Positions 20,501-29,127 of a stretch of DNA of 55,562 nucleotides are shown piece after piece. Each line of letters starts with the position of its first letter. Position 1 is the first letter of the stretch. Location: positions 1-55,562 of the forward strand of contig MEED01000039.1 of NCBI GenBank assembly GCA_001724855.1. The letters run 5' to 3'. This stretch comes from Lautropia sp. SCN 69-89 (GTDB taxonomy: Bacteria > Pseudomonadota > Gammaproteobacteria > Burkholderiales > Burkholderiaceae_E). Below the pieces are notes generated by a model that was not told where the DNA came from, ran no database searches, and saw only the letters and a list, made by a program, of their open reading frames with translations. The position numbers and the translations under genes are program-made.

Positions 20501-23467
20501 GAACAGCTGGCTGCCGAAGCGCGCACGCACACGGGCAAGGCGCTGGCGCAGTACGCCGAAGCACTTCGGCACGAGGCCGCGCGACCCGACACCGCCCACG
20601 CGCCGGCATCCGCCTCCCTTCGGGCCGAAGAGCCTGCGGGGACGCCGCTGCAGAGCATCCTGCGCGAGCGCGCGCGCGAATCGATCTTCGTGCACCGCGC
20701 CCGCGAGCACAACCTGAAGAACATCGACGTCGAGATCCCGCGCGACAAGCTCACCGTGATCAGCGGCGTCTCGGGCTCGGGCAAGTCGACGCTCGCCTTC
20801 GACGTGATCTTCGGCGAGGGCCAGCGCCGCTACCTCGAATCGCTGAACGCCTACGCGCGCCAGTTCGTGCAACCGGCATCGCGGCCCGACGTCGACGGCG
20901 TGTTCGGCATTCCGCCGACGGTGGCGATCGAGCAGCGCACCAGCCGCGGCGGACGCAAGAGCACCGTCGCGACGCTGACCGAGATCTACCACTTCCTGCG
21001 GCTGCTGTACGTGAAGCTTGGCCAGCAGTACTGCCCCGACTGCAACCTGAAGATCGAGCCGCAGGGCTTCGACGCGATCGCCGCGCGCATCCTGCGCGAC
21101 TATCGCGGACGGCACGTCGGCCTGCTCGCGCCGCTGGTCGTCGCGCGCAAGGGTGTCTACACCGACCTCGCAAAATGGGCGAAGGCGAAGGGCTTCGCGC
21201 ACCTGCGCGTCGACGGCCGCTTCCTGCCGACCGACCGGTTCCCGCGGCTCGACCGTTACGTCGAGCACGACATCGAGCTGCCGGTGGCCGACCTCGTCGT
21301 CGATCCCGCAGACGAGGCACAGTTGCGCGACGCGCTGCGCCGCGCGCTCGACCTCGGCAAGGGCATCGTGATGGTCGCCTCGCCGCTCGAGGCGCTGCGC
21401 GAAGCCGTCGATCGCGGCGACGCACAGGCCCGCGAGCAGGCCTCGGCAGCGCTCGAAACGAGGCTGTTCTCGACGAAGCGCGCCTGCTCGTCGTGCGGCG
21501 CGAGCTTCCCGGAACCCGATCCGCGGATGTTCTCGTTCAATTCGAAGATCGGCTGGTGCCCGGCCTGCCTCGGCACCGGCGTGAAGCTTCCATACCTGCC
21601 GACGCTCGATCCGAAGGGGCGTTCCGACGAGGACTCGACCACCGAAGCGATCGGTGCGATCGCCGAGAAACTGGCCGACCAGGTCGCCGCGCAGGCCGAA
21701 GGCGAAGCCGCACCGGCGCCAGGGGCCGCCGCGTCGGCCGGCGAGCCCTGCCCGGCCTGCGCCGGCAAGCGCCTGAACCGCACCGCGCTCGCAGTGAGGC
21801 TGCTCGACCTGTCGATCGCCGAACTGACCGCGATGCCGATCGGCGATTGCGCGCGCTGGCTGAAGCAGGTCGGCTTCGCCGGCCGCGAGCAGGAAATCGC
21901 GCGCGACGTGCTCGCGGAGATCCGCTCGCGGCTCGCGTTCCTGTCCGACGTCGGGCTGGGCTACCTCGCGCTGGACCGGGCCGCGCCGACGCTGTCGGGC
22001 GGCGAAGCGCAACGCATCCGGCTGGCCGCGCAACTCGGCTCGAACCTGCAGGGCGTCTGCTACGTGCTCGACGAACCGACGATCGGGCTGCATCCGCACG
22101 ACAACCGCATCCTGCTCGACACGCTCGAAGCGCTGCGCGACAAGGGCAACACGCTGCTGGTGGTCGAGCACGACGAGGACACGATCCGCCGCGCGGACCA
22201 CGTGATCGACATCGGTCCGGGCGCCGGCAGGCTGGGCGGGCGCATCATCGCCGCCGGCCACCACGAGGAACTCGCGACCCACCCCGACAGCCTCACGGGG
22301 CGCTTCCTCGCCCACCCGCTCGCGCACCCGCTCGGCGCGCCGCGCCCGGTTCCGTCCAGCGGGGACGCCGACTGGCTCGTATTGCGCGGCGCCCACCTGC
22401 ACAACCTGCGCCACGTGAACGCGCGCATCCCTCTGCGTCGCATGACCGTGGTCACCGGGGTCTCGGGTTCCGGCAAGTCGACGCTGGCGCGCGACGTGCT
22501 GCTCGCCAACGCCGCCGCGCAGGTGCAGGCGCGCAACCAGCGCAAGGCCGCGCCGCCGCTGGCCGGCGTCGATCGCATCGAGGGCTGGGAGGGCATCACG
22601 CGGGTGCTCGAAGTCGACCAGACGCCGATCGGCAAGACCCCGCGCTCGTGCCCGGCGACCTACGTCGGCTTCTGGGATGCGATCCGGCGCCTGTTCGCCG
22701 ACACCAGCGAAGCGCGCATCCGCGGCTGGAGCACGAGCCGCTTCAGCTTCAACACCGGCGGCGGACGCTGCGCGGTCTGCGACGGACAAGGCCAGCAGAC
22801 GATCGAGATGAGCTTCCTGCCCGACGTGAAGGTGCTCTGCGATGCCTGCGGCGGGCGGCGCTTCAACCCGGAGACACTGGAACTGCGCTTGCGCGGCCGC
22901 AGCATCGGCGACGTGCTCGCAATGGACGTCGACGAAGCGGTCGGGTTCTTCGCGGCGCACCCTTCCATTGCCCACCCGCTGCGGCTGTTGCAGGACGTCG
23001 GCCTCGGCTACCTCACGCTCGGCCAGCCGAGCCCGACGCTGTCGGGCGGCGAGGCGCAGCGCATCAAGCTGGTCACCGAGTTGTCGAAAGTGCGCACCCG
23101 CGCAGAGGGGGCCGACGACGATCCGCGGATCGCGCGCTCGCGCGCAAGGTCGCTCGCCGCCGGCAGGACGCCGCCGCCCGGCCCGCACACGCTGTACGTG
23201 CTCGACGAACCCACGGTCGGCCTGCACATGGCCGACGTCGAGAAGCTGATCCGCGTGCTGCACCGCCTCGTGGACGCCGGCAACACGCTGGTGGTGGTCG
23301 AGCACAACCTCGACATCTGGGCCGAAGCCGACTGGATCGTCGACCTCGGGCCCGACGGCGGAATCGACGGCGGACGCATCGTCGCGGCCGGCACGCCGGC
23401 GGAGCTCGCGGCCACCGGCGCGACCCACACGGCGCGGGCGCTCGAGCAGTTCCTGCGCACGCGCTGA
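17513..23467 (+). CDS. uvrA: Double-length excinuclease ABC subunit A-like protein
   Basis: About 1984 residues, twice the normal UvrA length, built from two UvrA units in one chain. Four Walker A motifs (GVSGSGKS at about residues 69, 692, 1084 and 1649) and four signature motifs (LSGGE at about 540, 886, 1493 and 1842) give four ABC ATPase heads. Both units keep the C-terminal zinc-finger module: [13 protein letters not shown]...CPDCDG in the first, [13 protein letters not shown]...CDACGG in the second. Normal UvrA works as a dimer that finds bulky DNA damage, so this is in effect a fused dimer. The second unit has a shorter, Ala/Glu-rich insertion (near 1400). The start is uncertain: ATG at 17513 or 17561, neither with a clear ribosome site. 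Confidence 0.88.
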   Translation: MLIDSTGPVPALPDRSMLPRDVPASDEAPGRPLQSVLRRAIRIRGARQNNLKNVDLDIPTGELVVVTGVSGSGKSSLVFDTLYAEGQRRYVETFSAYARQFLDRMDKPQVDRIEGVPPAIAIDQTNPVRTSRSTVGTMTELNDHLKLLFARAATLHCRRCARPVRRDTVASVRAAIAARSGATGDPRLVVSFPIPVPANFTEDEIRTHLLAQGYTRVHTVESGASGRILHVVQDRFRLGAVEAARVSDAVEAALERGHGRIAVHVLDGDGNETDRWRFSSGLHCADCDIAYADPLPSLFSFNSPLGACETCRGFGRVIGIDLGLVIPDEARTLAEGAVKPWQTESFRECQRDLAKFAAKAGVPMDLPWRALSDAQRRWVIEGGDDWTGKWETQWYGIRHFFDWLESKAYKMHIRVLLSKYRSYTPCPACRGARLKPDALLWRVGSLAQAQAALSGDATYARFVPAGVEWSAAQLQQVAGLSIHDLMLLPIDRVAGFFDALKLPAPLDEATDLLLVETRARLRYLQQVGLGYLTLDRQSRTLSGGEVQRINLTTALGTSLVNTLFVLDEPSIGLHPRDINRVIGVMQRLRDAGNSLVVVEHDPQVMFAADRMIDIGPGPGERGGHVVFDGDPKALRAAGTLTGEYLSGRRQVDTGHPRPVSPSTKKLLLEGAREHNLKNVSVEIPLERLVCLTGVSGSGKSTLMQNVLLPALLKARGKPAESPGAHDRLLGDDWIGDVVFVDQSPIGKTARSNPVSYVGAFDPIRKRFAAADLSRERGYTAGTFSFNAGDGRCPTCGGNGFEHVEMQFLSDVYLRCPDCDGKRFRAEVLEVTIAGRDGRERSVADVLELTVREALGIFAGEHDVCTRLQPLADVGLDYLRLGQPVPTLSGGEAQRLKLAGFLAQAASQGLAQPAAPGHAFAKTGRRGTLFMFDEPTTGLHFDDVAKLLRALRKLLAAGHSLLVIEHNLDLVRAADWLIDLGPEGGDAGGRVVATGTPEQLAAEARTHTGKALAQYAEALRHEAARPDTAHAPASASLRAEEPAGTPLQSILRERARESIFVHRAREHNLKNIDVEIPRDKLTVISGVSGSGKSTLAFDVIFGEGQRRYLESLNAYARQFVQPASRPDVDGVFGIPPTVAIEQRTSRGGRKSTVATLTEIYHFLRLLYVKLGQQYCPDCNLKIEPQGFDAIAARILRDYRGRHVGLLAPLVVARKGVYTDLAKWAKAKGFAHLRVDGRFLPTDRFPRLDRYVEHDIELPVADLVVDPADEAQLRDALRRALDLGKGIVMVASPLEALREAVDRGDAQAREQASAALETRLFSTKRACSSCGASFPEPDPRMFSFNSKIGWCPACLGTGVKLPYLPTLDPKGRSDEDSTTEAIGAIAEKLADQVAAQAEGEAAPAPGAAASAGEPCPACAGKRLNRTALAVRLLDLSIAELTAMPIGDCARWLKQVGFAGREQEIARDVLAEIRSRLAFLSDVGLGYLALDRAAPTLSGGEAQRIRLAAQLGSNLQGVCYVLDEPTIGLHPHDNRILLDTLEALRDKGNTLLVVEHDEDTIRRADHVIDIGPGAGRLGGRIIAAGHHEELATHPDSLTGRFLAHPLAHPLGAPRPVPSSGDADWLVLRGAHLHNLRHVNARIPLRRMTVVTGVSGSGKSTLARDVLLANAAAQVQARNQRKAAPPLAGVDRIEGWEGITRVLEVDQTPIGKTPRSCPATYVGFWDAIRRLFADTSEARIRGWSTSRFSFNTGGGRCAVCDGQGQQTIEMSFLPDVKVLCDACGGRRFNPETLELRLRGRSIGDVLAMDVDEAVGFFAAHPSIAHPLRLLQDVGLGYLTLGQPSPTLSGGEAQRIKLVTELSKVRTRAEGADDDPRIARSRARSLAAGRTPPPGPHTLYVLDEPTVGLHMADVEKLIRVLHRLVDAGNTLVVVEHNLDIWAEADWIVDLGPDGGIDGGRIVAAGTPAELAATGATHTARALEQFLRTR

Positions 23468-23532
23468 GCTCCGAAGCGACCCTGTTGGGTATCCTTGCCG
23501 CCGTCGAAGCGTCGGTCAGCGTCGTTCGGAGC
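23468..23532 (+). repeat. Inverted repeat after uvrA stop
   Basis: GCTCCGAA at 23468-23475, directly after the stop codon, is repeated inverted as TTCGGAGC at 23525-23532; with a one-base bulge the match extends into GCGAC/GTCG. The loop is about 50 bases. It could end transcription or protect the 3' end, but lacks a U-tract. Confidence 0.3.
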
Positions 23533-23611
23533 CGGGAGCACCCCATGCAGATCCCGATCCAGCTCAGCGCGCAAGCTCCCCCGTTCCCGCCACACCCCCA
23601 TTCTCGCCCAC

Positions 23612-23640
23612 TTGACAGTGCGCAAGACGCGTGATTGAGT
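23612..23640 (+). promoter_or_regulatory. Possible promoter for the acyltransferase gene
   Basis: A perfect TTGACA lies at 23612-23617. At 17 bases distance the -10 position reads TTGAGT (23635-23640), which is poor, with GATTGA at a shorter spacing. The site is in the 215-base gap between uvrA and the acyltransferase gene, about 45 bases before its ATG. Confidence 0.3.
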
Positions 23641-23682
23641 GACCGCGTGCGCCTGCCGTGTCCTGATCTCGAGGCGTGGTGA

Positions 23683-24918
23683 ATGAATCCCGTAAGTTCG
23701 TTGCCAGCAATCGTGGCGCTGAGTGTCGCGATGGCGACTGCCCGAACCATCTCGAGATGGGTCGGCGCGCCATCGGTTCAAGGGCGGTTCTCTTCGATCG
23801 ACGGTTTGCGCGGGTATCTCGCGTTCTTCGTCTTTCTGCATCATTCGAGCATCTGGTACTTCTATCTCCGAACCGGTCGATGGGCGGTTCCGCCTTCGAA
23901 CCTGTATACCAACTTCGGTCAGGGCAGCGTCGCGCTCTTCTTCATGATCACCGGTTTCCTCTTCTTCTCCAAGCTGGTGGACGGAAGGACGAAGGGTATC
24001 GACTGGGGAAGATTGTTCGTCTCGAGATTCCTGCGCCTGGTGCCGCTCTATCTGTTCGTCATGCTCGTCCTCTTTTCGATCGTGACGGTGGTGTCACACG
24101 GCGCCTTGAACGAACCGCTTCCGAAATTGCTCAGATCGGTTGCCCACTGGCTCACCTTCACGGTCGATGACGCGCCTGACCTGAATGGCGTTGCCCACAC
24201 TTCGATCATCGTCGCGGGAGTCACCTGGTCGCTCGCGTACGAATGGTTCTTCTATTGCTCTCTGCCCCTTCTTGCTCTGGCTGTCGGAGTAGTCCCCCCT
24301 GTTCCATACCTCTTGCTCGGCGCGGGGAGCGTTTTCGCTGCGCTGATGTTCGACCCCCACGTGTTCGACATGCATGCCTTTCTTGGAGGAATCGGCGCAT
24401 CACTTGCCGCCCGCTCCGGAGCATTTCGGCGATTCGCCGTCGGAAATGCCGCGACGGTTGTCGCACTCTCGTGCATGATCGTCGCGACCACCACGTTTCG
24501 CTCGGCCTATGGATTCCTGCCCCTGCTGTTGCTGACGCTGGCGTTCTCGATCGTCGCGGGAGGAAACAGCATTCTCGGTGTCCTGAACAGACCCTTCTCG
24601 CGCATCCTCGGAGAAATGGCGTACAGCATCTACCTCCTTCACGGAATCCTGCTGTTCACCACCATGACGTTCGTCATCGGACCCACCGCGGCAAGGGAAC
24701 TCTCGCCGGCCATGCACTGGACACTGATCGTCGGACTTTCTCCGGTCTTGATACTGGCGAGTTATTGCACCTTCCGTTTCATCGAACGGCCCGTGATGCA
24801 ACGCACGAATTCCCTCACCCAATGGGTGCGCTCGCTTCTGCCCGTCCGCGCGCACGTGCCCGCCGAAGACCACTCGCAGGGATCGGCATTCCGCAAGCCC
24901 ACACCGCCGGTCGACTGA
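23683..24918 (+). CDS. Acyltransferase family 3 (OafA/YrhL-type) membrane protein
   Basis: 411 residues. The family starts at about residue 38 with SSIDGLRGYLAFFVFLHHSS, containing the HH pair of the active region; about ten helices follow (for example ALFFMITGFLFFSKL and RFLRLVPLYLFVMLVLFS), ending near residue 375. The GSVALFFMITGFL segment and the R-F-x-R-L-x-P-L-Y motif are typical. Such proteins move acetyl or other acyl groups onto surface polysaccharides. Base composition is visibly richer in A and T than in the neighbours, and it stands alone, so recent transfer is likely. Confidence 0.85.
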   Translation: MNPVSSLPAIVALSVAMATARTISRWVGAPSVQGRFSSIDGLRGYLAFFVFLHHSSIWYFYLRTGRWAVPPSNLYTNFGQGSVALFFMITGFLFFSKLVDGRTKGIDWGRLFVSRFLRLVPLYLFVMLVLFSIVTVVSHGALNEPLPKLLRSVAHWLTFTVDDAPDLNGVAHTSIIVAGVTWSLAYEWFFYCSLPLLALAVGVVPPVPYLLLGAGSVFAALMFDPHVFDMHAFLGGIGASLAARSGAFRRFAVGNAATVVALSCMIVATTTFRSAYGFLPLLLLTLAFSIVAGGNSILGVLNRPFSRILGEMAYSIYLLHGILLFTTMTFVIGPTAARELSPAMHWTLIVGLSPVLILASYCTFRFIERPVMQRTNSLTQWVRSLLPVRAHVPAEDHSQGSAFRKPTPPVD

Positions 24919-24975
24919 AGCATCTTCATGACCTGCGTGCTCGTGCATTCCATCTCGTGGATGGCCTGATCGGGC

Positions 24976-25632
24976 TCAGATCTTCCTGAACGTGCTCAGC
25001 TTGATGCCCTCGCGCGCGATTGCCGCGGCGACCGCCGGGTGCGCCGCGACGCGATCGACGTAGGCCTTGTACACGGGCAGCGAATCGGGGTCGATGCCCG
25101 CGAATCCGCCCCAGCGCAGCAGCGTGAGCGCGTATGCGTCGTGAAACGACAGGCGCTCTCCGAACCAGAACGGACTGGCCGACGCGATCCAGCCCTGGAT
25201 GCGCTCGAGCTGTGTGCGATAGAGCGCCGCATTGAAGCGCCTGATCTCGGCCTGCGTCGCCTCGCCGTCGCAGAACCGGTCGGGCATGAACACGTGCGTG
25301 AACGTGGGGTGCACGGTGTTGTTCATCCACAGGAATTGCGACATCGCCTGGGCCCGTGCCCAGGATTCGGTCGGCAGCAGCCCCGCCTGCGGATAGCGTC
25401 GGTCGAGGTAGTCGCAGATCGCCACGATCTGCGACAGCGGCCTGCCGTCGACCACCAGCGTAGGCACCTGCGCGTTCGGGTTGATCGCAAGGTACTCGGG
25501 CGCGCGCTGCTCGCCCTTGTGAAGCTTGACCATGCGGGCGACGAAGTCTTCGCCGGTAGCCGCCTTGATCGCCTCGAGCGCAACGTGCGGCACGAACGAG
25601 CAGGCCCCGGGGCCATAGTGCAGTTCGAGCAT
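24976..25632 (-). CDS. Glutathione S-transferase family protein
   Basis: 218 residues with a thioredoxin-like N-terminal domain (LELHYGPGACSFVPHVALEAI, about 1-80) and a helical C-terminal domain. The glutathione-site segment NAQVPTLVVDGRPLSQIVAI is clear (cis-Pro in QVP). The residues GACSF at the start of the first helix resemble beta-class bacterial GSTs. It converges on the acyltransferase gene (57-base gap) and is divergent from the broken RraA-like gene. Confidence 0.87.
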   Translation of the reverse strand: MLELHYGPGACSFVPHVALEAIKAATGEDFVARMVKLHKGEQRAPEYLAINPNAQVPTLVVDGRPLSQIVAICDYLDRRYPQAGLLPTESWARAQAMSQFLWMNNTVHPTFTHVFMPDRFCDGEATQAEIRRFNAALYRTQLERIQGWIASASPFWFGERLSFHDAYALTLLRWGGFAGIDPDSLPVYKAYVDRVAAHPAVAAAIAREGIKLSTFRKI

Positions 25633-25706
25633 CGAAGGAAACTCCCGTGTCGGATCGGTCGGAGTCGTCGAGTATACGATTGCGCGTCCGCACCACAGGA
25701 ATCGCC

Positions 25707-26329
25707 ATGAGCCTCGATCCCGCCGTCGTCGCCGCCCTGTCGGGCGTCTCCACCGCCACGCTGACCACCGTCCTGCTGAAGAAGGGGCTGCGAAACACCT
25801 GGATGCGCGGCACGCGACCGCTGCGGGCCGGGCAACCGCGCCGGGTCGGGCGCGCATTCACGCTGCGCTTCGTGCCGGCGCGCGAGGACCTCGCCACGCC
25901 CGAGTCCTGGGCCTCGCCGGTCTCCACGCGCGCGGCGATCGAGGCGATGCCCGAGGGCTGCATCGCGGTCGTCGATGCGATGGGCGTCACCGACGCGGGC
26001 ATCTTCGGGGACATCCTGTGCGCACGAATGAGCAAGCGCGGCGTCGCGGCGCTCGTCACCGACGGTGTCGTGCGCGACGGCGCGGGTGTCGCCGGCACTG
26101 GCCTGCCGGTCTGGTGCCAGGGCGTCGCCGCGCCGCCGTCGGTGGCCGGACTCACCTTCGTCGGCTGGCAGCAGCCGATCGCCTGCGGCGGCGTCGCGGT
26201 GCGCAGGCCGTGGAGCAGGAGCGCTTCGAAGCGTGGATCATGGGCGAGGTCGAGCGTGGCGCGGCGCTGCCCGGCCTGTATCCGCCGGACGCGGCGAACC
26301 GCGCGCGCTACGAGGCGAGTCGATCCTGA
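25707..26329 (+). pseudogene. RraA/HMG aldolase-like protein, disrupted by internal deletion with frameshift
   Basis: From the ATG at 25707 the protein reads as an RraA-like family member (SGVSTATLTTVLLKKGLR, then VVDAMGVTDAGIFGDILCARM and GVAALVTDGVVRDGAG, the last holding the Arg-Asp active pair) as far as PIACGGVAV at about 26200. The frame then becomes nonsense, while the family C terminus (AVEQERFEAWIMGEVERG, then PGLYPPDAANRARYEAS) continues in another frame to the stop at 26329. Compared with the family, about 30 residues around the conserved PGD...D..GVVV.P block are missing between the two parts. Intact relatives are aldolases or oxaloacetate decarboxylases. The gene is probably not functional unless the lesion is an assembly error. 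Confidence 0.75.
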
Positions 26330-26352
26330 CATCGTTGCCTGCTGAAACATGT

Positions 26353-26364
26353 ATCGGATCCGAT
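26353..26364. promoter_or_regulatory. Perfect 12-bp palindrome, candidate enhancer-binding site
   Basis: ATCGGATCCGAT is a perfect dyad centred about 100 bases upstream of the predicted sigma-54 transcription start (near 26458). This is the usual distance for an activator site. It sits in the short non-coding region before the glycine-rich gene, and a sigma-54 activator is encoded in the same locus. No other copy was noticed, so the match to that regulator is untested. Confidence 0.4.
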
Positions 26365-26430
26365 GCAGGTCGCAGGCTCGAGGCATCGGCCCGGTCGCCA
26401 TGGAATCAGTCACTTGGCGCGCCCTGGCGA

Positions 26431-26447
26431 ACGGCACGTTCCTTGCA
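26431..26447 (+). promoter_or_regulatory. Sigma-54 (RpoN) promoter of the glycine-rich secretion locus
   Basis: The sequence CGGCACGTTCCTTGCA has GG at 26433-26434 and GC at 26445-26446, exactly ten bases apart, and agrees with the consensus TGGCACG-N4-TTGC at nearly every position. Transcription should begin near 26458, giving a leader of about 64 bases before the ATG at 26522. A sigma-54-dependent activator gene (31940-33307) belongs to the same locus. Confidence 0.75.
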
Positions 26448-26521
26448 TGAGCTGTCAGCGGGAGGAAGCGCGTAGCGCCTCCTCGCCGTGCTTCCACGAC
26501 AGCTCTTCGAGGAGATCCCGA

Positions 26522-28675
26522 ATGAACAAGACTCTCATTGCCACGGCGATCGCGCTGGCGTTCGGCTCGGGTTCGACATTCGCGAATCCGGCCAATGGCA
26601 ACAGTGGCGATCCGAACGGTGCGGTCGCCCAGACCGCGACGGCCACCGCAAACCAGGGCGGCACCACCAGCCCGCAGGCCAACGAGAACTCGTCGGCGTC
26701 GATGGACACCGACAACAGCAAGAACGCCTCGGCCGGCGGCAGTTCCGCGATCGACGGTGGAACCGCCCAGGCATGGTCGGATTCGAACAACACGCACACA
26801 CTGACGATGCAGCGCTGGGATACCCGGATCGTCGCGATTTCGAACCTGAGTGCGACCGTCACCGGCAATACGGTCCGGAACATCGGAAACAATGCCTGGA
26901 ATACCGGTAACGCGAACGCCGGGAATGGCGGTAACGGCTACGGAGGCAACGGCGGCACCGGCAATGGCGGCAGCGGCGGCAACGGCGGCAACGGTGGCAG
27001 CGGCGGCAACGCCAGCAACGGCAGCGCCACCAACGGCAGCGCGTCAGCCGGCGCGGCCAGCAACGGCAGCGCCACGAACTATGGCGCCATCGCCGGCGAT
27101 GGCGGGCGCGGCGGCGACACGGGCAACGCCAACGGCGCCAACGGCGCGCGCGGCGGCGGGGCCGCTGCGTTCGGCGGCCACGGCGGCGATGCCGGGAACT
27201 CGACCTCCAGCGGCACCGCCACGACCAACGGTGGCAACGGCGCCGCCGGCGCGGTCGGAGCAGCAGGCGGCAGCGCCACCATGGGCAGCACGACGAACGG
27301 CAGCGCCTCCAATGGCTCGGCCAGCGCGGGCGACGGCGGCAATTCCGGTCGGGCCGGCAACGCCTCGGCGTCCGGGGCCCAGGGCGGCTTCGCGCTCGGC
27401 GGCCTCGGCGCAGGCGGGAGTGCCGGTGACTCCGGTACGGGGGGCACTGGCAATGGCGGCTATGGTGGAACCGCCGGCAACGGGGGTACCGGAATGGGCG
27501 GTGCCGGCGGTGGCGGCAATGGCGGCAACGCCGGCAATGCGACGGGCGGCGCCGGGGGGAGCGGCGGAAGCGCCGGCAGCAGCAGCACGCACGCATCGGT
27601 GGGCAACGCCGGTTCGGGCGGCAATGGCGGAGCCGGCGGCACGGGTACCGGCGGCGGCGCCTTGGGCGCAGGTGCCTTCGGTGCGAATGCAGCCGGCATG
27701 GCCGCCAACGACGGCCGTAACGACGGCGATTCCACCGCCACCTCGACAGGCGGAGGCAATACGGGTGGCGCGAATACCGCCGGCGGCGGCACGGGCGGCG
27801 CCGGCGCAACCGGCGCGGCCGGCGGCGCAAGTGCGCCGGCCAGTGCGGCCGCAGCCACGAGCACGGGAGCGGTCGGCGCGACCGGCGCGACCGGGACGAG
27901 TGCCGGGGGCCTCGCCGCAGCCGCGGCCGGGGCAGCCGGGACGGGCGGGGCCGGCGGTACAGGCGGTGTCGGCAACGGCGGTAGCGGCGCCCAGAGTGGC
28001 ATGGGCGGCACCGGCGGTGCCGGGACGGGTGCATCCGGCACCGGCGGGGCCGGCGGCACGTCGGTCGCGATGAACACCAGCGGAACGGGCGGAGCCGGCG
28101 GTGCTGCCACCAACGGCAGTGCCACCAATGGTGGCGCGAGCGCGTCGCAGGGTTCCGGCGGCAACGGTGGAAGCGGGGGTGCGGGCGGCGCTGGTGGCGC
28201 AGGCGGAACGGCGTCCGGCGGAACCTTCTCGCCAAACGGCGGCACCGGTGGTACCGGCCAGGGCGGTGTGGCGGCCGGGGGCGCGGGCGGCAACGGTGGG
28301 GCCGCGACGAACGTCGGCGGCGCCGGTGGTGCAGGCGGCAACGCCAGCAACGGCAGCGCCACCAACGGCGGTTCGTCGACCAGCGCCTCGAATGGTTCGG
28401 CAACCAATGGCAGCGCGACGGCCGGTAGCGGCGCGGTCGGCGCGACCGGCGGCACCGGCCAGGGTGGCACGGGCGGCACCGGCGGCGTCGGCAACGGAGC
28501 GGTCGGCGGCGCGGGCGGCCAGAACACGGTCACCGCCGGCACGTTCGACATGTCGAACACGATCAACGGATCGTTCTCGAACAGCGCCGGCATCACCGTG
28601 GCGAGCCAGAACAGCGGTATCGCGGCGCTCGTGCAGCAAAGCGTCAACGTGCAGGCCAACCTGGCAGTTCGTTGA
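26522..28675 (+). CDS. Secreted glycine/asparagine-rich repeat protein, putative extracellular fibre subunit
   Basis: 717 residues. A signal peptide (MNKTLIATAIALAFGSGSTFA) is followed by an Asn/Ser/Thr-rich segment to about residue 140 (for example SATVTGNTVRNIGNNAWNTG). A very long tract of GG-x-GG, NGG and NGSATNGSA units fills about 140-670. The last 35 residues form a distinct tail (GSFSNSAGITVASQNSG, then ALVQQSVNVQANL). There is no cysteine-rich or catalytic domain. The tail aligns without gaps to the C terminus of the next gene's product. Composition resembles PGRS-type and other structural glycine-rich proteins. Function is inferred: a secreted matrix or amyloid-like subunit exported by the porin of this locus. 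It has its own sigma-54 promoter. Confidence 0.8.
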   Translation: MNKTLIATAIALAFGSGSTFANPANGNSGDPNGAVAQTATATANQGGTTSPQANENSSASMDTDNSKNASAGGSSAIDGGTAQAWSDSNNTHTLTMQRWDTRIVAISNLSATVTGNTVRNIGNNAWNTGNANAGNGGNGYGGNGGTGNGGSGGNGGNGGSGGNASNGSATNGSASAGAASNGSATNYGAIAGDGGRGGDTGNANGANGARGGGAAAFGGHGGDAGNSTSSGTATTNGGNGAAGAVGAAGGSATMGSTTNGSASNGSASAGDGGNSGRAGNASASGAQGGFALGGLGAGGSAGDSGTGGTGNGGYGGTAGNGGTGMGGAGGGGNGGNAGNATGGAGGSGGSAGSSSTHASVGNAGSGGNGGAGGTGTGGGALGAGAFGANAAGMAANDGRNDGDSTATSTGGGNTGGANTAGGGTGGAGATGAAGGASAPASAAAATSTGAVGATGATGTSAGGLAAAAAGAAGTGGAGGTGGVGNGGSGAQSGMGGTGGAGTGASGTGGAGGTSVAMNTSGTGGAGGAATNGSATNGGASASQGSGGNGGSGGAGGAGGAGGTASGGTFSPNGGTGGTGQGGVAAGGAGGNGGAATNVGGAGGAGGNASNGSATNGGSSTSASNGSATNGSATAGSGAVGATGGTGQGGTGGTGGVGNGAVGGAGGQNTVTAGTFDMSNTINGSFSNSAGITVASQNSGIAALVQQSVNVQANLAVR
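26930..28530 (+). repeat. Glycine-codon repeat tract inside the secreted protein gene
   Basis: Imperfect short repeats built on GGCAACGGCGGC-type units and on blocks coding for N-G-S-A-T-N-G-S-A recur throughout this stretch. Three blocks with GCCAGCAACGGCAGCGCCA-like sequence occur near 27010, 27055 and 28345. The tract is prone to slippage and to assembly compression, so its length may differ between strains or be misassembled. Confidence 0.7.
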
Positions 28676-28739
28676 CCGGCGGCTCGAAGGGCAGCCCCGC
28701 CTTCGCGCTCCGTCCGGCTTCATTGGAAGGAGAGCACGC

Positions 28740-29120
28740 ATGCGTAACACGATTCGAACCGTCGCGGCGGCGATCGCGCTGGGGCTGGCACTTCCGCAGG
28801 CCGTTCTGGCCGACGACGCGGCCCAGACCCCGACATCGGGCGAAGCCGCTTCGTCCGATACGCGGATCGACCCCACTTTCGGTGTCCTGACGAGCGACGA
28901 GCGGCTCGCCGACGAGCGCGGCGGCGCCGAGCTCCAACTGAACGAGAACAACGCCTCCGCGGTGGTTCGCGACAACGTGGCGAGCAATCTGCGTACCGGC
29001 AACAACACGATCAGCTCGGGTGCGTTCTCGAACAGCAACGGCGTTCCGATGGTCGTCCAGAACACGGGCAACAACGTCGTGATCCAGAACTCGACGATCC
29101 TCAACCTTCATCTGCAGTAG
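28740..29120 (+). CDS. Small secreted protein with RGG site and fibre-type C-terminal motif
   Basis: 126 residues. The signal peptide ends near residue 24 (ALPQAVLA). The segment LTSDERLADERGG ends at Gly61-Gly62, which looks like a double-glycine leader site. The rest is Asn-rich (ELQLNENNASAVV) and ends in GAFSNSNGVPMVVQNTG then NVVIQNSTILNLHLQ. That tail matches the tail of the glycine-rich protein at 12 of 32 ungapped positions, including Gly, Phe, Ser-Asn-Ser, Gln-Asn and Gly. It may be a nucleator or minor subunit, comparable in role to FapB; this is an inference. It lies 64 bases downstream of the glycine-rich gene and 7 bases before the peptidase gene. Confidence 0.8.
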   Translation: MRNTIRTVAAAIALGLALPQAVLADDAAQTPTSGEAASSDTRIDPTFGVLTSDERLADERGGAELQLNENNASAVVRDNVASNLRTGNNTISSGAFSNSNGVPMVVQNTGNNVVIQNSTILNLHLQ

Positions 29121-29127
29121 GCGCGCG

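Noticed and set aside
17483-23428. Very long open frame opposite the tandem uvrA gene
   Set aside because: A shadow of GC-rich codon bias: the plus strand shows unmistakable UvrA motifs throughout, the minus translation none.
24919-24975. Terminator between the acyltransferase and GST genes
   Set aside because: Only very short complementary stretches are present and none forms a convincing stem.
26930-28530. Repeat tract considered as a CRISPR array or minisatellite with regulatory role
   Set aside because: There is no constant repeat with unique spacers; the repeats are codon-phased and encode Gly/Asn/Ser within one open frame.
26859-28659. Long open frames on the opposite strand and other frames of the glycine-rich gene
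   Set aside because: They give Arg/Pro/Ala-rich low-complexity translations that follow from GGC/GCC repeats. They have no family motifs or start signals.
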